From Ferruginibacter sp. (GTDB lineage Bacteria > Bacteroidota > Bacteroidia > Chitinophagales > Chitinophagaceae): 57,865 bases of DNA. The DNA lies in contig JAOQAK010000048.1 of assembly GCA_025963635.1 (NCBI GenBank), positions 1 to 57,865 on the forward strand, read 5' to 3'. The position numbers and the translations under genes were made by a program. Numbering within the stretch: the first letter of the stretch is position 1; the number at the start of each line of letters is the position of its first letter. The notes beneath the pieces were generated by a model, which saw only the letters and a program-made list of their open reading frames with translations, searched no databases and had not been told where the DNA came from. Shown piece after piece: positions 1 through 10,545 of the stretch.

Positions 1-3000
1 ACGAAAACCTTGCATTGATCGTACTGCTGGAAAGCACATTGTATTTAACCTCTGTGCTCACCATATTATTAACAGATGTCTCACCGTAACCGATCGTATT
101 CTTTTTCTCATTGTAATTGTAGGCTACGGTAACCCTGATATTGGTTCCGTTGATATAGCTTAGCGAAGGCTCAGCCTCTTGTTGTTTTACCAGGTAATTC
201 CGGTTATCAAATTTTGGCGTTCCCAACTCATTAATGATAGAACGTAAGGTAAGATGGCTGGTAATTTTCCGGTTGATATTCCACCTTGTCTTGAAAATAA
301 GGTTGCGCAATTTCCTGCTTTCCACGCCATAGGTCAATAATGATTTTGCGTTGGAGAGTCCATGCGTAATATCCATCCCCCATTTGGTACTGGTTCGATT
401 GAAAAAGAAGGTGTTGGTGAGAAAAGAATTCAAGGTAAGCAGGGTTGTGTCGACGAGCTTTTTGTTAAACGGGTTAAACTGGAAGTTGCCGGCGGCAAGA
501 TCTTTTTTAAGGATCTGCAGCGATGAAGACGAGCTGAACCTGCCCATCAATTTTCTGAGGCCTTTTGCGTCCGTGAGGTTAATCACCGCCCTTGGGCTGA
601 GATCGATGCTATAATTAAACTGCACATAATTTGCCTTCACATATTGATTGGTAGGCGTATTCACTCTTATGTATTTTCTTTGATCAGGAAAGAGTGCTAT
701 TTCAAATTCATTTAATTCTTTCACCCCGTTGCTATCATAATCGTTCCAGGTATATTCTCCCTGGCCGGCCGGCACTTCCACAAAGGAAAATTCTCTTTTT
801 TGTTCCTGGCCTGCACCCACTTCGTACAGCACATTGCCGGTCACAAGTCCTTTCCACTCATTTATAAAATACTCCGCCCTTCCCAGCAGGCTTTCATCGG
901 CTCTTTGTTTGGCAAGCTGGGCATTTAATACCTGCAGTTTACGATAGGTTACATTTAGCTTTAGCTGGTGCTGTTCGCTCTTCAGCAATTCTGTAAAGAA
1001 ATTATAATTGTCGCTTCGGTCAGCCTTCACGAGGTTTTTGCCAATAGGGTAACGGTCATTCCGGGTGAAATAGCTTATCCCCCATTTATTTAGTTTTGAT
1101 TCATCCGATCGGATATAGGCCTGCCATACATCAAAACCAAAGCTAAACGGAGCCAGGGTGTCGGCGACTTTATCATGCTGTTTATTGTGCTCGCCTGAAT
1201 AATTAATTCCTACCTGGATATTTTTAAGTTTGGGTACCAGTTTACTAATATCGACAGATGGCCGGATATAAATGCCGTTTTGCAAAGGAGTGGTATTGGT
1301 GGTAATGCTTGTGAGCTGTGTTATCTTAAATCCATTTACCTGCGCATAAAAATCAAGCTGTTGCCGGAAGCCATTAAATTTATCGCTCCTGTTGTAATTG
1401 ACTACTTCATATTTTAAATGATTGCCAGCTTTATCATTGAATTTAAAACCAAGATTTGACAGGTGTTCATCCGCAGGGCCAATATCAAAAGGAAGGCTCC
1501 AGTCGCGGTTAAATTCAACGTTCCGTAATCGCTCCAGCGGCCGGAAACGTTTCTGAACATATTCGTAGCCGGCAGTAGTTTCTAATTGCAATGTTTTTTG
1601 AAAAATAGTGACAGATTTTCCTTCCTGCAAAAATTGGAACTTTGTCGCAACGGCATCATCATTCGATTTATCTTTTGATGAAAATAGATTGATATCGTAT
1701 TTGCTGGCGGCAAACTCTGCTTTAATCCTCGTTTTCTCATTGATCAAATACTCGGCACCAACGGTTACCAACTGCTGCTTTTTAGGAGTTACCAATAGAA
1801 TCACTGGTTGCCAATCTCCCTGCGAATTGTTGTTTACATCCGGTTGTATCCATTTAAAAACTCTACCGTTGGTTGCATTAAAAAGTTGTATGTAGTTTCC
1901 TCTTCCTGGCCCGAGATAAGAAAAAGAAACATTGTATAACGTATCGGATGGATTTTCAGAATAAACAAAAATGGAATCGCGGTGATTGATATTATAAGCC
2001 ACTTCAGCTTTCCTGTATAATATTTTTCCGGTTGCCATTGTATCCCGGGTGGCCTGCACATAAAAAGCGGTATCAATTCGGTCGCCAACATCTGCCAGAA
2101 ATTGCTTTTGGTTGATGTCAAGCGTTTGGTTAATTGAGGAGTTTTTCGCATCCTGGTTAGAAAACGCCGCCACACTCACGATCAATTTGTTATCAAAATT
2201 TATTTCGTTGTTTACATAGATATTTGAATTCAAAAAATTGCGGTCTGCATATTCAAATTCTACCTGGATGCGTTTGTCTTTCGTAATCATACGTTTAGGG
2301 GTAAACGTTAATTCAGCAGTGTTGTAGTTGATCACATAATCCTGGTCTTCTCCCCTTTGCAGCAATTCACCGTCCATATAAACTCTTTCGGTACCTGCAA
2401 GAACGGTGAAGTAGAGTTCATTGTTGGCGCCCTGCAAACGATATGGCCCCTGGTTTCCTTCAAGAGGAACTAATATATTGCGGGTAAATTTCCCTTTCGC
2501 AACCGAACCACTCAGCAGCAGAGAGTTAGTAGTTTTTTTTCCAATTTTATTATCGGTAATGAAGGACATACCCTGCAGCCTTTTATAAAATTTGAGAAAA
2601 TAATTTTTGCTTTGGCGGATATCGATATCGCCAAAGTTTAGTTGCCAGCCACGTTTTTTTACCTGTAAGAATACCCGGTCAAAATCCCGAAGGTCCTGTG
2701 TATTTCCGTCTGGCTGAATGGGGATGTTATTGTCCGTAACAGCGGCAGTTAGTTCGAGACTATCGCCAATGAAGCCGTTCAATTGAAGATTGAGACTGGA
2801 TGTCAAAACAGCATCCTGGCTATTGCCAACGGAAATTCCCCTGCCAAAACTGCCATTGTAGTTAATATCGCCAAAATCGAACAGCGCATTTTTTTGCTTG
2901 CCGGTATTTCTAAATTTAAATGGCTTTTCAAGAATGAAATTATTACGGATGCTGTCATAATTATACCGGCGGGTTACTGCATTTAGTTTATAAGGAAAGA

Positions 3001-3271
3001 TGCGATAGCGGATTGTTACACTGTCGGAAAGAGGTTTGCTGATCCAGGAGAAGGTAGCATTGATTTCATCAAGATAATATTGCGAAGGAAGTACATTTGA
3101 AACCTGGAAAGTACCCGGAATCAGGCTAAGGGAATCAATCGTTATGATACCGTTCGTTACCGGTATTTTTTTGCTGCGAAGGTTAGAGAGGGCGGACGGA
3201 TTTAATTGTGCCATTGAAAAGTGCACAGCAGATAGAAAAAGCACGCATAAGAAAATCCTCACCAGTTTCAA
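1..3271 (-). CDS. SprA-like large surface/outer-membrane protein, 3' end beyond window
   Basis: The reading frame is open from about 3271 to the window edge, so about 1,090 N-terminal residues are present and the C-terminus is missing. No ATG gives a sensible N-terminus. A TTG start at 3271 yields [20 protein letters not shown] followed by AQ, a good signal peptide, with an in-frame stop four codons upstream. Residues about 85-210 contain a block ([35 protein letters not shown]) that I recognise from SprA, the giant T9SS translocon/gliding protein, where the same pattern recurs. The rest is rich in alternating beta-strand and Asn/Tyr/Phe, as in an outer-membrane barrel. SprA itself is about 2,400 residues and this could be shorter, so I call it SprA-like rather than SprA. 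Role in secretion or adhesion is inferred. The start is moderately certain and the family assignment moderate. Confidence 0.72.
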   Translation of the reverse strand, partial: MKLVRIFLCVLFLSAVHFSMAQLNPSALSNLRSKKIPVTNGIITIDSLSLIPGTFQVSNVLPSQYYLDEINATFSWISKPLSDSVTIRYRIFPYKLNAVTRRYNYDSIRNNFILEKPFKFRNTGKQKNALFDFGDINYNGSFGRGISVGNSQDAVLTSSLNLQLNGFIGDSLELTAAVTDNNIPIQPDGNTQDLRDFDRVFLQVKKRGWQLNFGDIDIRQSKNYFLKFYKRLQGMSFITDNKIGKKTTNSLLLSGSVAKGKFTRNILVPLEGNQGPYRLQGANNELYFTVLAGTERVYMDGELLQRGEDQDYVINYNTAELTFTPKRMITKDKRIQVEFEYADRNFLNSNIYVNNEINFDNKLIVSVAAFSNQDAKNSSINQTLDINQKQFLADVGDRIDTAFYVQATRDTMATGKILYRKAEVAYNINHRDSIFVYSENPSDTLYNVSFSYLGPGRGNYIQLFNATNGRVFKWIQPDVNNNSQGDWQPVILLVTPKKQQLVTVGAEYLINEKTRIKAEFAASKYDINLFSSKDKSNDDAVATKFQFLQEGKSVTIFQKTLQLETTAGYEYVQKRFRPLERLRNVEFNRDWSLPFDIGPADEHLSNLGFKFNDKAGNHLKYEVVNYNRSDKFNGFRQQLDFYAQVNGFKITQLTSITTNTTPLQNGIYIRPSVDISKLVPKLKNIQVGINYSGEHNKQHDKVADTLAPFSFGFDVWQAYIRSDESKLNKWGISYFTRNDRYPIGKNLVKADRSDNYNFFTELLKSEQHQLKLNVTYRKLQVLNAQLAKQRADESLLGRAEYFINEWKGLVTGNVLYEVGAGQEQKREFSFVEVPAGQGEYTWNDYDSNGVKELNEFEIALFPDQRKYIRVNTPTNQYVKANYVQFNYSIDLSPRAVINLTDAKGLRKLMGRFSSSSSLQILKKDLAAGNFQFNPFNKKLVDTTLLTLNSFLTNTFFFNRTSTKWGMDITHGLSNAKSLLTYGVESRKLRNLIFKTRWNINRKITSHLTLRSIINELGTPKFDNRNYLVKQQEAEPSLSYINGTNIRVTVAYNYNEKKNTIGYGETSVNNMVSTEVKYNVLSSSTINARFS

Positions 3272-3481
3272 ATCAGTATTTTAATAAAATAATGAACAAG
3301 TCCTGCTCCTGCTATCGTACAATGGAAATAGTGGTTTTTTTCTGTAAGCGGGAGCCATCGGCTGCTCTTCGAACAAATGGAAGTTCTTTTTTCGAATACA
3401 TATTTGTTGAAGCAACCAGGTGTCGGTCTCGAAGTTAGCACTATTGAATAAGACCTGTAAAGCCGCGATTTTGCTGCAAAC

Positions 3482-3509
3482 AAAAAACCTTCCGGTGAGG
3501 GAAGGTTTT
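3482..3509 (-). terminator. Intrinsic terminator after sdhB
   Basis: A 10-bp perfect stem (AAAACCTTCC against GGAAGGTTTT) with a 6-nt loop is followed, on the minus strand, by a run of T. It lies about 20 bases past the sdhB stop and so ends the sdh transcript. Confidence 0.85.
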
Positions 3510-3529
3510 AGTATTGAATGTAAGGTAAA

Positions 3530-4279
3530 TTATGATTCGGTACTTAAGCCGGCTTTCAGATACTCCCTGTTCATGCGTGCAATATTTGCCACTGAGATAC
3601 CTTTCGGACATTCAGCTTCGCAGGCATAGGTATTTGAACAATTTCCAAAACTTTCTTTATCCATTTGAGCCACCATATTCAACACCCTCGATTCTCTTTC
3701 AGGCTCGCCTTGAGGTAATAAAGCAAGTTGAGAAACTTTTGCACTCACAAAGAGCATTGCGCTGCTGTTTACACAAGCTGCAACGCAGGCACCACAACCG
3801 ATGCAAGCCGCCGCCATAAATGCATCATCCGCATCTTTCTTGTCAATAGGGAGCGAGTTGGCATCTACTGCGTTACCAGTATTTACAGAAATGTAGCCTC
3901 CTGCCTGGATTACGCGATCAAAAGCGCTGCGGTCAACCACCAAATCCTTTATTACCGGGAAAGCCTTGCTGCGCCATGGTTCTACAACAATGGTATCCCC
4001 GTCCTGGAATGCACGCATATGCAACTGACAGGTGGTATTTTTCGTCCACGGACCATGCGCCCTGCCGTTGATGTGCATGCTACACTGGCCACAGATTCCC
4101 TCGCGGCAATCATGATCAAAGGCAATCGGATCATCTCCTGCAACAATCAGTTGCTCGTTCAACACATCAAACATTTCCAGGAACGACATTTCCGATGAAA
4201 TATCTTTTACCAGGTAGGTTTCCAGGCTGCCCGTTGCCTGGTTATTTCTTTGACGCCATACTTTCAACGTCAGGTTCAT
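3530..4279 (-). CDS. sdhB: Succinate dehydrogenase/fumarate reductase iron-sulfur subunit
   Basis: This is the electron-transfer subunit of respiratory complex II, passing electrons from the SdhA flavin to the membrane quinone site. Counting from an upstream ATG at 4294, the [2Fe-2S] ligands are C63, C68, C71 and C89, the [4Fe-4S] ligands C164, C167 and C170, and the [3Fe-4S] set C174, C219 and C225, with C229 in the ECPKGI end motif. I prefer the ATG at 4279 ([10 protein letters not shown]), which matches the usual family N-terminus; the ATG at 4294 adds five residues. Length (249-254) is normal for the Bacteroidota type. It is the last gene of the sdh transcript, separated from sdhA by a glycosyltransferase gene, and is followed by a strong terminator. 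The call is very secure. Confidence 0.97.
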   Translation of the reverse strand: MNLTLKVWRQRNNQATGSLETYLVKDISSEMSFLEMFDVLNEQLIVAGDDPIAFDHDCREGICGQCSMHINGRAHGPWTKNTTCQLHMRAFQDGDTIVVEPWRSKAFPVIKDLVVDRSAFDRVIQAGGYISVNTGNAVDANSLPIDKKDADDAFMAAACIGCGACVAACVNSSAMLFVSAKVSQLALLPQGEPERESRVLNMVAQMDKESFGNCSNTYACEAECPKGISVANIARMNREYLKAGLSTES

Positions 4280-4316
4280 GTTGTAATGTTCCATATTATA
4301 ATTGATCTATGTGATA

Positions 4317-5204
4317 TTATATTCTTTTATAATTACTGTATTCAAAAGGGCGCCACCCGAATTTTTGGGATAAAAAATAAAGCAGGCGATGTTTGATATT
4401 TTTAAAGTTTTTCTTCTTGATATCGATGTCAAATTTCCAGTCCTCCTTACTTACCAGGTCTTTCATCACTGCGGGATGTGTTCCCTCAAACAGCGTAACT
4501 GAATCGATATCTGAATAATCGAACTGGTTTGTTTTTTTCTCCAACTCCCCTGCCCACCGCTCATGTTCATTTTTTTCTCCCCAATGCTGTCCGAAATCTT
4601 TGTATTTCTGGAACATGGTAACGGGGTTACGAACCCAGCCATAATGATAAATAAACGCGTCAATCAGTTTAACCCTTAACTTCTTTCCATCCTCAAACCT
4701 GAATCCCTGGGCATCTTTAAAGCTACGGATATGTTGGTTGTTTTTTATCACACGGATCTCCTTGGAATACCATTTTCTGCCATCGCCGATAAACCGGTAA
4801 CTTCCATAAAAATGTTGGTAATGAAACAATAAGCCATCCACCCGTTGATCATCTTTATATTTCGTCATGGCATCCATAATTACTGCATGATATTTTTCAT
4901 GCACCAATTCATCCGCCTGTATGTAAAAGAGCCAGTCAGCATCCGCTGCCGTTGCATCCATTGCTTTATCAGTTTCCACTGCCAGTACCTTACCCCCTTT
5001 CCTGAGGCTTTTATCCCAAACCGAGTGGATTATTTTTATCTTATCCGACTCAATAGATGCGATCAACTCAGTGGTAGCATCTTCTGAATCACCCAGGCAA
5101 ACTATCATTTCATCTACCAGCGGCAAAATTGAACGAATGGATTCCACCACCGGGTATCCATATTTCACTGCATTTTTTACAAAAGTGAAGCCGCTTACTT
5201 TCAT
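4317..5204 (-). CDS. Family 2 glycosyltransferase inside the sdh cluster
   Basis: A 295-residue soluble protein starting MKVSGFTFVKN, which is the normal start of GT2 enzymes of this type (the upstream extension to 5255 is unlikely). It shows the GT-A fold pattern: an N-terminal strand with the invitation-loop motif VVESIRSILPLVDEMIVCLG, and a QADE motif in the DXD position after WLFYI, expected to hold the metal and nucleotide-sugar. No membrane segment is apparent. The acceptor is unknown; glycan or cell-surface polysaccharide synthesis is the family role. It lies on the same strand between sdhA and sdhB with short gaps (about 180 and 40 bases), so it is probably co-transcribed with complex II, to which it has no known link. 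Family confident, function open. Confidence 0.85.
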   Translation of the reverse strand: MKVSGFTFVKNAVKYGYPVVESIRSILPLVDEMIVCLGDSEDATTELIASIESDKIKIIHSVWDKSLRKGGKVLAVETDKAMDATAADADWLFYIQADELVHEKYHAVIMDAMTKYKDDQRVDGLLFHYQHFYGSYRFIGDGRKWYSKEIRVIKNNQHIRSFKDAQGFRFEDGKKLRVKLIDAFIYHYGWVRNPVTMFQKYKDFGQHWGEKNEHERWAGELEKKTNQFDYSDIDSVTLFEGTHPAVMKDLVSKEDWKFDIDIKKKNFKNIKHRLLYFLSQKFGWRPFEYSNYKRI

Positions 5205-5385
5205 ATTCCTGGTGTGGCGAACAGAATTATTTTGACCGGTCCAATTTAATAGCACGAATTAAATGCACGAATTAAGAAAAGGACTGTATTAATTCGTGTA
5301 ATTGGTATTTTATAATTCGTGTGATAAAACAAACATATCATGCATACCATCGCCCCATTTTAAAAATCTTATCAAACCTTCACTA

Positions 5386-7362
5386 CTATTTATAACTTCT
5401 TTGCGTAGGCTTAACGATTTCGAATTCAAGCGGCTCTTTGTTCAATTGCCAGTCGCTTTCGCCTTTGTATTCCCATGCGGATACATAGCTAAAATTTTCG
5501 TCATCACGTTTTGCTTCGCCTTCTTCGGTTTGAGATTCTTCGCGGAAATGACCACCGCAACTTTCCTTCCGGTCAAGTGCGTCCATACACATTAATTCTC
5601 CCAATTCAATAAAATCTGCTACACGACCGGCTTTATCCAATTCAGGATTCATACTATTGGTATCGCCCGGAATGCGCAAATCGCTCCAGAATTCTTTTTT
5701 TAACGCCTGGATTTCAACAATGGCTTCCTGCAAACCTTTTTCGTTACGGGCCATCCCACATTTATCCCACATAATCTTTCCGAGGCGTTTGTGGAAGCTT
5801 TCCACTGTTTGTGTTCCTTTGATATTCATCAGGGTAGTAATCCTGTCACTCACTTCTTTTTCTGTTGCTGCAAAAGCAGGATGATCGGTAGGGATTGCCG
5901 AAGTACGGATCTCATCTGCTAAGTAATTTCCCAATGTGTATGGGATTACGAAATATCCATCTGCCAATCCCTGCATTAAAGCAGAGGCTCCGAGACGGTT
6001 CGCTCCGTGATCACTAAAGTTGGCTTCCCCCAAAGCATATAATCCTTTTACGGTTGTTTGCAATTCATAATCCACCCATAATCCACCCATGGTGTAATGC
6101 ACAGCAGGATAAATTCGCATAGGCATTTCATATGGATTTTCGCCGGTGATCTTCTCATACATTTCAAACAGGTTACCATATTTTTCTTCCACAACAGCTT
6201 TCCCTAACCGGATGGTATCTGCTTCTGTTACATTGGTATCACCTTGTTTTCCCTGTTCAATTTTGCCATAGCGAATGATCGCATCTTTGAAATCAAGGTA
6301 CACGGCCAATTTGGTAGTACCTACACCATATCCCTCATCACATCTTTCTTTCGCAGCCCTGGAAGCTACATCACGCGGAACGAGGTTCCCGAAAGCAGGG
6401 TATCTTCTTTCCAGGTAATAATCTCTTTCCTCTTCAGGTATATCAACTGCTTTGCGGTTATCACCTTTTTGTTTAGGAACCCAGATACGGCCATCATTGC
6501 GTAAGCTTTCACTCATCAATGTAAGCTTGCTTTGATAATCGCCGCTAACGGGAATACAGGTTGGATGAATCTGCGTAAAACATGGATTGCCAAAGAAAGC
6601 ACCTTTTTTATGAGCCTTCCATGCAGCCGTAACGTTACAGCCCATTGCATTGGTGCTTAAATAAAATACATTACCATATCCACCGGTACACAATAATACT
6701 GCGTGGCCAAAATGTTTTTCCAATTCACCATTCACCAGGTTGCGGGCTATAATTCCTCTTGCCTTATCATCAATGATTACTACATCCAGCATTTCATGAC
6801 GGGTGTACATGGTTACGTTTCCCAATGCGACCTGCCTTTCCAAAGCGCTGTATGCACCTAATAATAATTGCTGTCCGGTTTGACCCGCAGCATAGAAAGT
6901 ACGTTGCACCTGGGTGCCGCCGAAACTGCGGTTGCTCAGCAACCCACCGTATTCCCTTGCAAAAGGAACGCCCTGCGCCACACATTGATCGATAATCGCA
7001 TTACTAACTTCAGCAAGACGATGCACATTGGCTTCTCTGGCCCGGTAATCGCCGCCTTTTACCGTATCATAAAAAAGGCGAAATACCGAGTCACCATCAT
7101 TTTGATAATTCTTTGCCGCATTGATGCCACCCTGCGCTGCGATGCTATGCGCCCTGCGTGGACTATCCTGGAAACAAAATGCTTTTACTTTATAGCCCAT
7201 TTCCCCCAATGATGCTGCGGCAGAAGCGCCCGCAAGACCGGTACCTACTACAATGATTTCAAGTTTACGTTTATTTGCCGGGTTTACTAATTTCACATGC
7301 CCCTTATAATCATTCCACTTTTCTTTCATTTCGCCGCTGGGGATTTTTGAATCGAAGGCCAT
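5386..7362 (-). CDS. sdhA: Succinate dehydrogenase/fumarate reductase flavoprotein subunit
   Basis: Catalytic subunit of complex II that interconverts succinate and fumarate with covalently held FAD. The dinucleotide-binding motif GTGLAG is at residues 40-45, the FAD-linking histidine is H72 in the AHSIAAQGG motif, and the substrate region includes HPT and the GGLWVD/GANRLGA segments near the FAD capping domain. The 658 residues and the C-terminal HFREES-type helix bundle match the Bacteroidota/epsilon-proteobacterial type that pairs with a single di-haem cytochrome b subunit. The gene follows sdhC by about 76 bases and precedes the glycosyltransferase and sdhB. The start MAFDSKIP is the only reasonable one. 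Confidence 0.97.
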   Translation of the reverse strand: MAFDSKIPSGEMKEKWNDYKGHVKLVNPANKRKLEIIVVGTGLAGASAAASLGEMGYKVKAFCFQDSPRRAHSIAAQGGINAAKNYQNDGDSVFRLFYDTVKGGDYRAREANVHRLAEVSNAIIDQCVAQGVPFAREYGGLLSNRSFGGTQVQRTFYAAGQTGQQLLLGAYSALERQVALGNVTMYTRHEMLDVVIIDDKARGIIARNLVNGELEKHFGHAVLLCTGGYGNVFYLSTNAMGCNVTAAWKAHKKGAFFGNPCFTQIHPTCIPVSGDYQSKLTLMSESLRNDGRIWVPKQKGDNRKAVDIPEEERDYYLERRYPAFGNLVPRDVASRAAKERCDEGYGVGTTKLAVYLDFKDAIIRYGKIEQGKQGDTNVTEADTIRLGKAVVEEKYGNLFEMYEKITGENPYEMPMRIYPAVHYTMGGLWVDYELQTTVKGLYALGEANFSDHGANRLGASALMQGLADGYFVIPYTLGNYLADEIRTSAIPTDHPAFAATEKEVSDRITTLMNIKGTQTVESFHKRLGKIMWDKCGMARNEKGLQEAIVEIQALKKEFWSDLRIPGDTNSMNPELDKAGRVADFIELGELMCMDALDRKESCGGHFREESQTEEGEAKRDDENFSYVSAWEYKGESDWQLNKEPLEFEIVKPTQRSYK

Positions 7363-7438
7363 AGTATTGTTGATTAGATGTTTATTAAATATTGATATTT
7401 CTCAGCGTCCAATATACATTGAACAAGGTAGGTAGTGA

Positions 7439-8152
7439 TTAGCTAAGCCAGTTTAAATAGATAGCCACCGGCATTAATGCAAATAGCAGGCAAATTATTA
7501 CTGAGTAACCTACTCCTACGGCTTTGATGAGGGGTGTATATTTTTTATGGTTTAAACCAAAAGTCTGGAAGGCGCTTTGAAATCCATGCATTAAATGCCA
7601 GAATAAAGAAATCACACCAAGAATATATATAATTACCACCAGCAAATTATTCTGGAAAACAAAAAGCATTTCCTTGTATAGGTTATGAACTTCCTGGTTA
7701 TCGTAACTACCCAATGTAGCTTCTTCAAGCGGGCGGATATTTCCCATACCACCAAACCTGCTCGGCGTCCAGAAATGATAAAGATGCAACACAAGGAAAA
7801 CAAGTATCAATGTTCCCAGTAAACCCATGCTCCTGCTATACCATTTACTATTTTCCTGTGGCTTATTTACAATGTATTTCGATGGCCTTGCCGCACTGTT
7901 TTGTTTCCATAAAATAAGCCCTTGTACGATGTGTAAAATAAGAAAAAGAAAGAGTCCGATCTCCATGGTGCGGATGATCAGGTTTGTTCCCATTAAATGC
8001 CCCCAATGATTAAAAGTTTCGCCGCTATCATTAAAGAAAATCATTGCATTAAGACCGCAGTGAACAATTAAAAAGGTAATGAGAAAAAGACCGGTAAGTC
8101 CCATTGTAATTTTTTTCCCAATCGAAGAAGAGTAGAAGTTTTTCCAGGTCAT
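7439..8152 (-). CDS. sdhC: Succinate dehydrogenase cytochrome b subunit
   Basis: Membrane anchor of complex II, expected to bind two b-haems and menaquinone. The translation has five hydrophobic helices, with histidines in or near them (IVHCGLN, LILHIVQG, LVLHLYHFW, FWHLMHGFQSAFQ) that are candidate haem ligands. The 237-246 residues and the FQSAFQTFGLNH segment are typical of the single-subunit anchor in Bacteroidota. I take the ATG at 8152 (MTWKNFYSSSIGKK); an in-frame GTG at 8179 would add nine residues. It is the first gene of the sdhC-A-B group. Confidence 0.95.
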   Translation of the reverse strand: MTWKNFYSSSIGKKITMGLTGLFLITFLIVHCGLNAMIFFNDSGETFNHWGHLMGTNLIIRTMEIGLFLFLILHIVQGLILWKQNSAARPSKYIVNKPQENSKWYSRSMGLLGTLILVFLVLHLYHFWTPSRFGGMGNIRPLEEATLGSYDNQEVHNLYKEMLFVFQNNLLVVIIYILGVISLFWHLMHGFQSAFQTFGLNHKKYTPLIKAVGVGYSVIICLLFALMPVAIYLNWLS

Positions 8153-8268
8153 ATAGAAGATTTGATTTTTTGGAGCCACAAAATTACGTAAGGAACCATC
8201 ACAAAAATATTTTATTGTAAAATATTACGCAAACGTTGCCACTTATTATAAAATACTGCGTATCAACA

Positions 8269-8832
8269 TTATATAAGCTGGTGCGAAATCCAGTTATCAA
8301 CCTGCTGAAATACAAGCTCGGGCTTCAATGTACGCCATTGGGGAAAATCGAGTAAGGCTACATAATTTGTTAAGCGGGCCCTTTTGAAATCGTACTGACT
8401 TTGTTCGGGCATGTCCACTACTACCACCCATCCACCATCATCAGCTACCTGCTCTCTCCACTCTTCATAATAGCTGTCGTCGCTGCTATGAAAATTTAAA
8501 ACGTTTTCAGCAACAAGGATGAATTTAGTAATGCCTTGCTTATAAAGCAAATCTGTTACATCCCTGCGGAGGGTCATAATATCATTTTCAATTGCATCGT
8601 TCCACTCTCCTATTAATTCGATGATCACAAAATTTTGTTCGTAATCCGCAAATAATATTTTCATGTATAAAGTACGGGAACCGAAATCATCCCACTGCGG
8701 ATGTATGTAATAATTGTAAACAGAATGGGTAAACTCAAATTCGCTGTAAACGCGTCCATAAAAAGGTGATTGCGGATCTTCTTCCGCGGTATACAAATGT
8801 CGCCAGTTGTAATAAGGCTCTATATCCTGCAT
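8269..8832 (-). CDS. Conserved hypothetical protein, 187 residues
   Basis: A soluble acidic protein rich in Tyr and Trp, with no signal peptide or membrane segment. Two stretches look like central strands of an alpha/beta fold: FVIIELIGEWND and TKFILVAENVLNF, followed by WVVVVDM. The alternation (strand, helix, strand) is reminiscent of STAS-like or small Rossmann-like proteins but no diagnostic motif is present. It stands alone on the minus strand, with about 90 bases to the sdh transcript and about 250 to the next gene. I do not recognise the family by name, and give no function. Confidence 0.75.
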   Translation of the reverse strand: MQDIEPYYNWRHLYTAEEDPQSPFYGRVYSEFEFTHSVYNYYIHPQWDDFGSRTLYMKILFADYEQNFVIIELIGEWNDAIENDIMTLRRDVTDLLYKQGITKFILVAENVLNFHSSDDSYYEEWREQVADDGGWVVVVDMPEQSQYDFKRARLTNYVALLDFPQWRTLKPELVFQQVDNWISHQLI

Positions 8833-8950
8833 GGATAAAAATTAAAGAATGATATGACAGGTTACCGTTGCATGTTCAAAATTAAACCATAACCATCAAA
8901 GTAATTCCCTTAACAGTGCCTAAATATTTATTTTGCTATCATCTCATAAA

Positions 8951-8980
8951 AAAGAAAAAAGCCGCACAGTAATGTGCAGC
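8951..8980 (-). terminator. Intrinsic terminator after the T9SS cargo gene
   Basis: Read on the minus strand, GCTGCAC and GTGCGGC form a stem around a 6-nt loop, followed by TTTTTTCTTT. It lies about 105 bases beyond the stop of the gene starting at 10318. Confidence 0.8.
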
Positions 8981-9085
8981 TTAGATTGTTAAATGAATAT
9001 TATAAAGTTTGAAAAAAAGAATCAACAATTGCAGCCTAATAAAATCGATCAAGGCTTTTGATTGAGTTATCTCATTTTAAATTCA

Positions 9086-10318
9086 TTAATTAATCACGAT
9101 CTTTTCTGAAAAGGCCATTTGCTTCTTTTCACTGAGTACTTTAACCAGGTACATTCCTCTTGCAGTTTTTCCTGCCAACCGGACGGCTTCCACCTGGTAT
9201 GGTTTGGAAATACTCACTACGCTTGACTGGAAGGCCCGCCCTGCGATATCCGTTAATACAATCGTATATTTTCCTGAAGGCTGGTCTTCAAATATTACAT
9301 TGAACTGCGCACCGGATATCGGATTGGGATAAACTTTTGCATCACCCAAGCCGGTGGGCAAACCTGCAAACTTTGCGTTATCAAATTTCCGGAGGTTGTC
9401 GGCTTCTTTTTGAGAAAGAAGATTTCCGTTTGCCAAATCGGAAGCATTGAATGCAGGTTCAGTACTTTGAACTTTTACTGCAGCCAGCGTTTTCATATCT
9501 ACCTGGAATAATCCTTCAAATACATTTGCACTGCTTACTACCAGCTTGCCGTTATCATCTACCGCTGCGCCATTGGTTGTAAAATTAGCGGGTAGCCCAC
9601 TAATGGTTCCTTTTAGCGAAGCAGTCCGGCTGTTTACATCCACCATAAATACATTGTGATTGGCGGAAACAATTACCAGTTTGCCGAAGGCGTCTGCCAC
9701 CATATCGCCGCCCCAACTGGTGCATTTGTTGTGTATTGAAATTCCTTTGTTATCCTCCGCATCGATCAAATTTCCTAAATCGGATACTTCCGGATTTTTG
9801 CCGGTACTAAAGCGAAGCAGGTGGTTTGCATCATTTGATAACGCATAGCCGTATCCATCTGCAGCTATCACCATTCTCGTGAGGTGATTTTCTTCGGGCA
9901 GGTAACCATTTTTTGAACCACCGGCAATTACATTTCTCTGAACCGTAGTAAAGTTTGCAGTGGGCTTACTAAGATCCAGGTAGCGGATATCTGCGAAATG
10001 CATGGTAGCGAAATAAAGCCTGTTGTGCCTTACATCAAGTGCACAAGCTGCCACCCCAAGACCAGTTGGATTAGCATTGCCATTTGCTTTTGAAGCTAAA
10101 CCGGCATTGCCTGTTTCTATTATTTTGAAAGGAGTCTTGTTGGATTCAAACAGGGTTTGGTTTATTTTACCTGAGGAAATATCAACCTGTTTGATATCAG
10201 CCCAAAAAAAATTGTTGTTCGCCTTGCCTGTGATGGCGTATGTTTTTGAGGCGAATTGGGCGGTTGAGAATAAAGAGGAGCAAATAAATGCGGCGGAAAG
10301 TAAAAATTTATATCTCAT
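9086..10318 (-). CDS. Secreted protein with C-terminal T9SS type A sorting domain
   Basis: 410 residues. An N-terminal signal peptide (MRYKFLLSAAFICSSLFSTA, then QF) is followed by a body of repeated blade-like strands (LYFATMHFADIRYLDL, GYALSNDANHLLRF, GKLVIVSANHNVFMVDV, GKLVVSSANVFEGLFQVD), which suggests a beta-propeller. The last 80 residues (VYPNPISG, YTIVLTDIAGR, GMYLVKV, FSEKIVIN) are the type A sorting domain that the type IX secretion system recognises and removes, so the protein is exported across both membranes and held at or released from the surface. Ligand or enzyme activity is not visible. It is monocistronic with its own terminator. Confidence 0.88.
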   Translation of the reverse strand: MRYKFLLSAAFICSSLFSTAQFASKTYAITGKANNNFFWADIKQVDISSGKINQTLFESNKTPFKIIETGNAGLASKANGNANPTGLGVAACALDVRHNRLYFATMHFADIRYLDLSKPTANFTTVQRNVIAGGSKNGYLPEENHLTRMVIAADGYGYALSNDANHLLRFSTGKNPEVSDLGNLIDAEDNKGISIHNKCTSWGGDMVADAFGKLVIVSANHNVFMVDVNSRTASLKGTISGLPANFTTNGAAVDDNGKLVVSSANVFEGLFQVDMKTLAAVKVQSTEPAFNASDLANGNLLSQKEADNLRKFDNAKFAGLPTGLGDAKVYPNPISGAQFNVIFEDQPSGKYTIVLTDIAGRAFQSSVVSISKPYQVEAVRLAGKTARGMYLVKVLSEKKQMAFSEKIVIN

Positions 10319-10545
10319 ATTAATAGGTTTTGCAGTAATATGAAATTAACTAATTGATCTTGTTTTTCAAATTAATTTTTACGAGTGGTATTGCGCCTTT
10401 ATAGCTATTGGGCGACCGGCAAAAACAGTCTCTTTTCGGCCAAACAAACTATAGAATACAGGTTTATTTTTCAATCATCTATACTCCTCTGATTTTATCA
10501 GCTGAGTTAAACAATAATTATGAAGATTAATGTGAGTCCTCCCTC

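Noticed and set aside
1834..2175. Separate 113-codon gene on the minus strand
   Set aside because: It is another frame of the SprA-like gene, whose own frame reads through without interruption.
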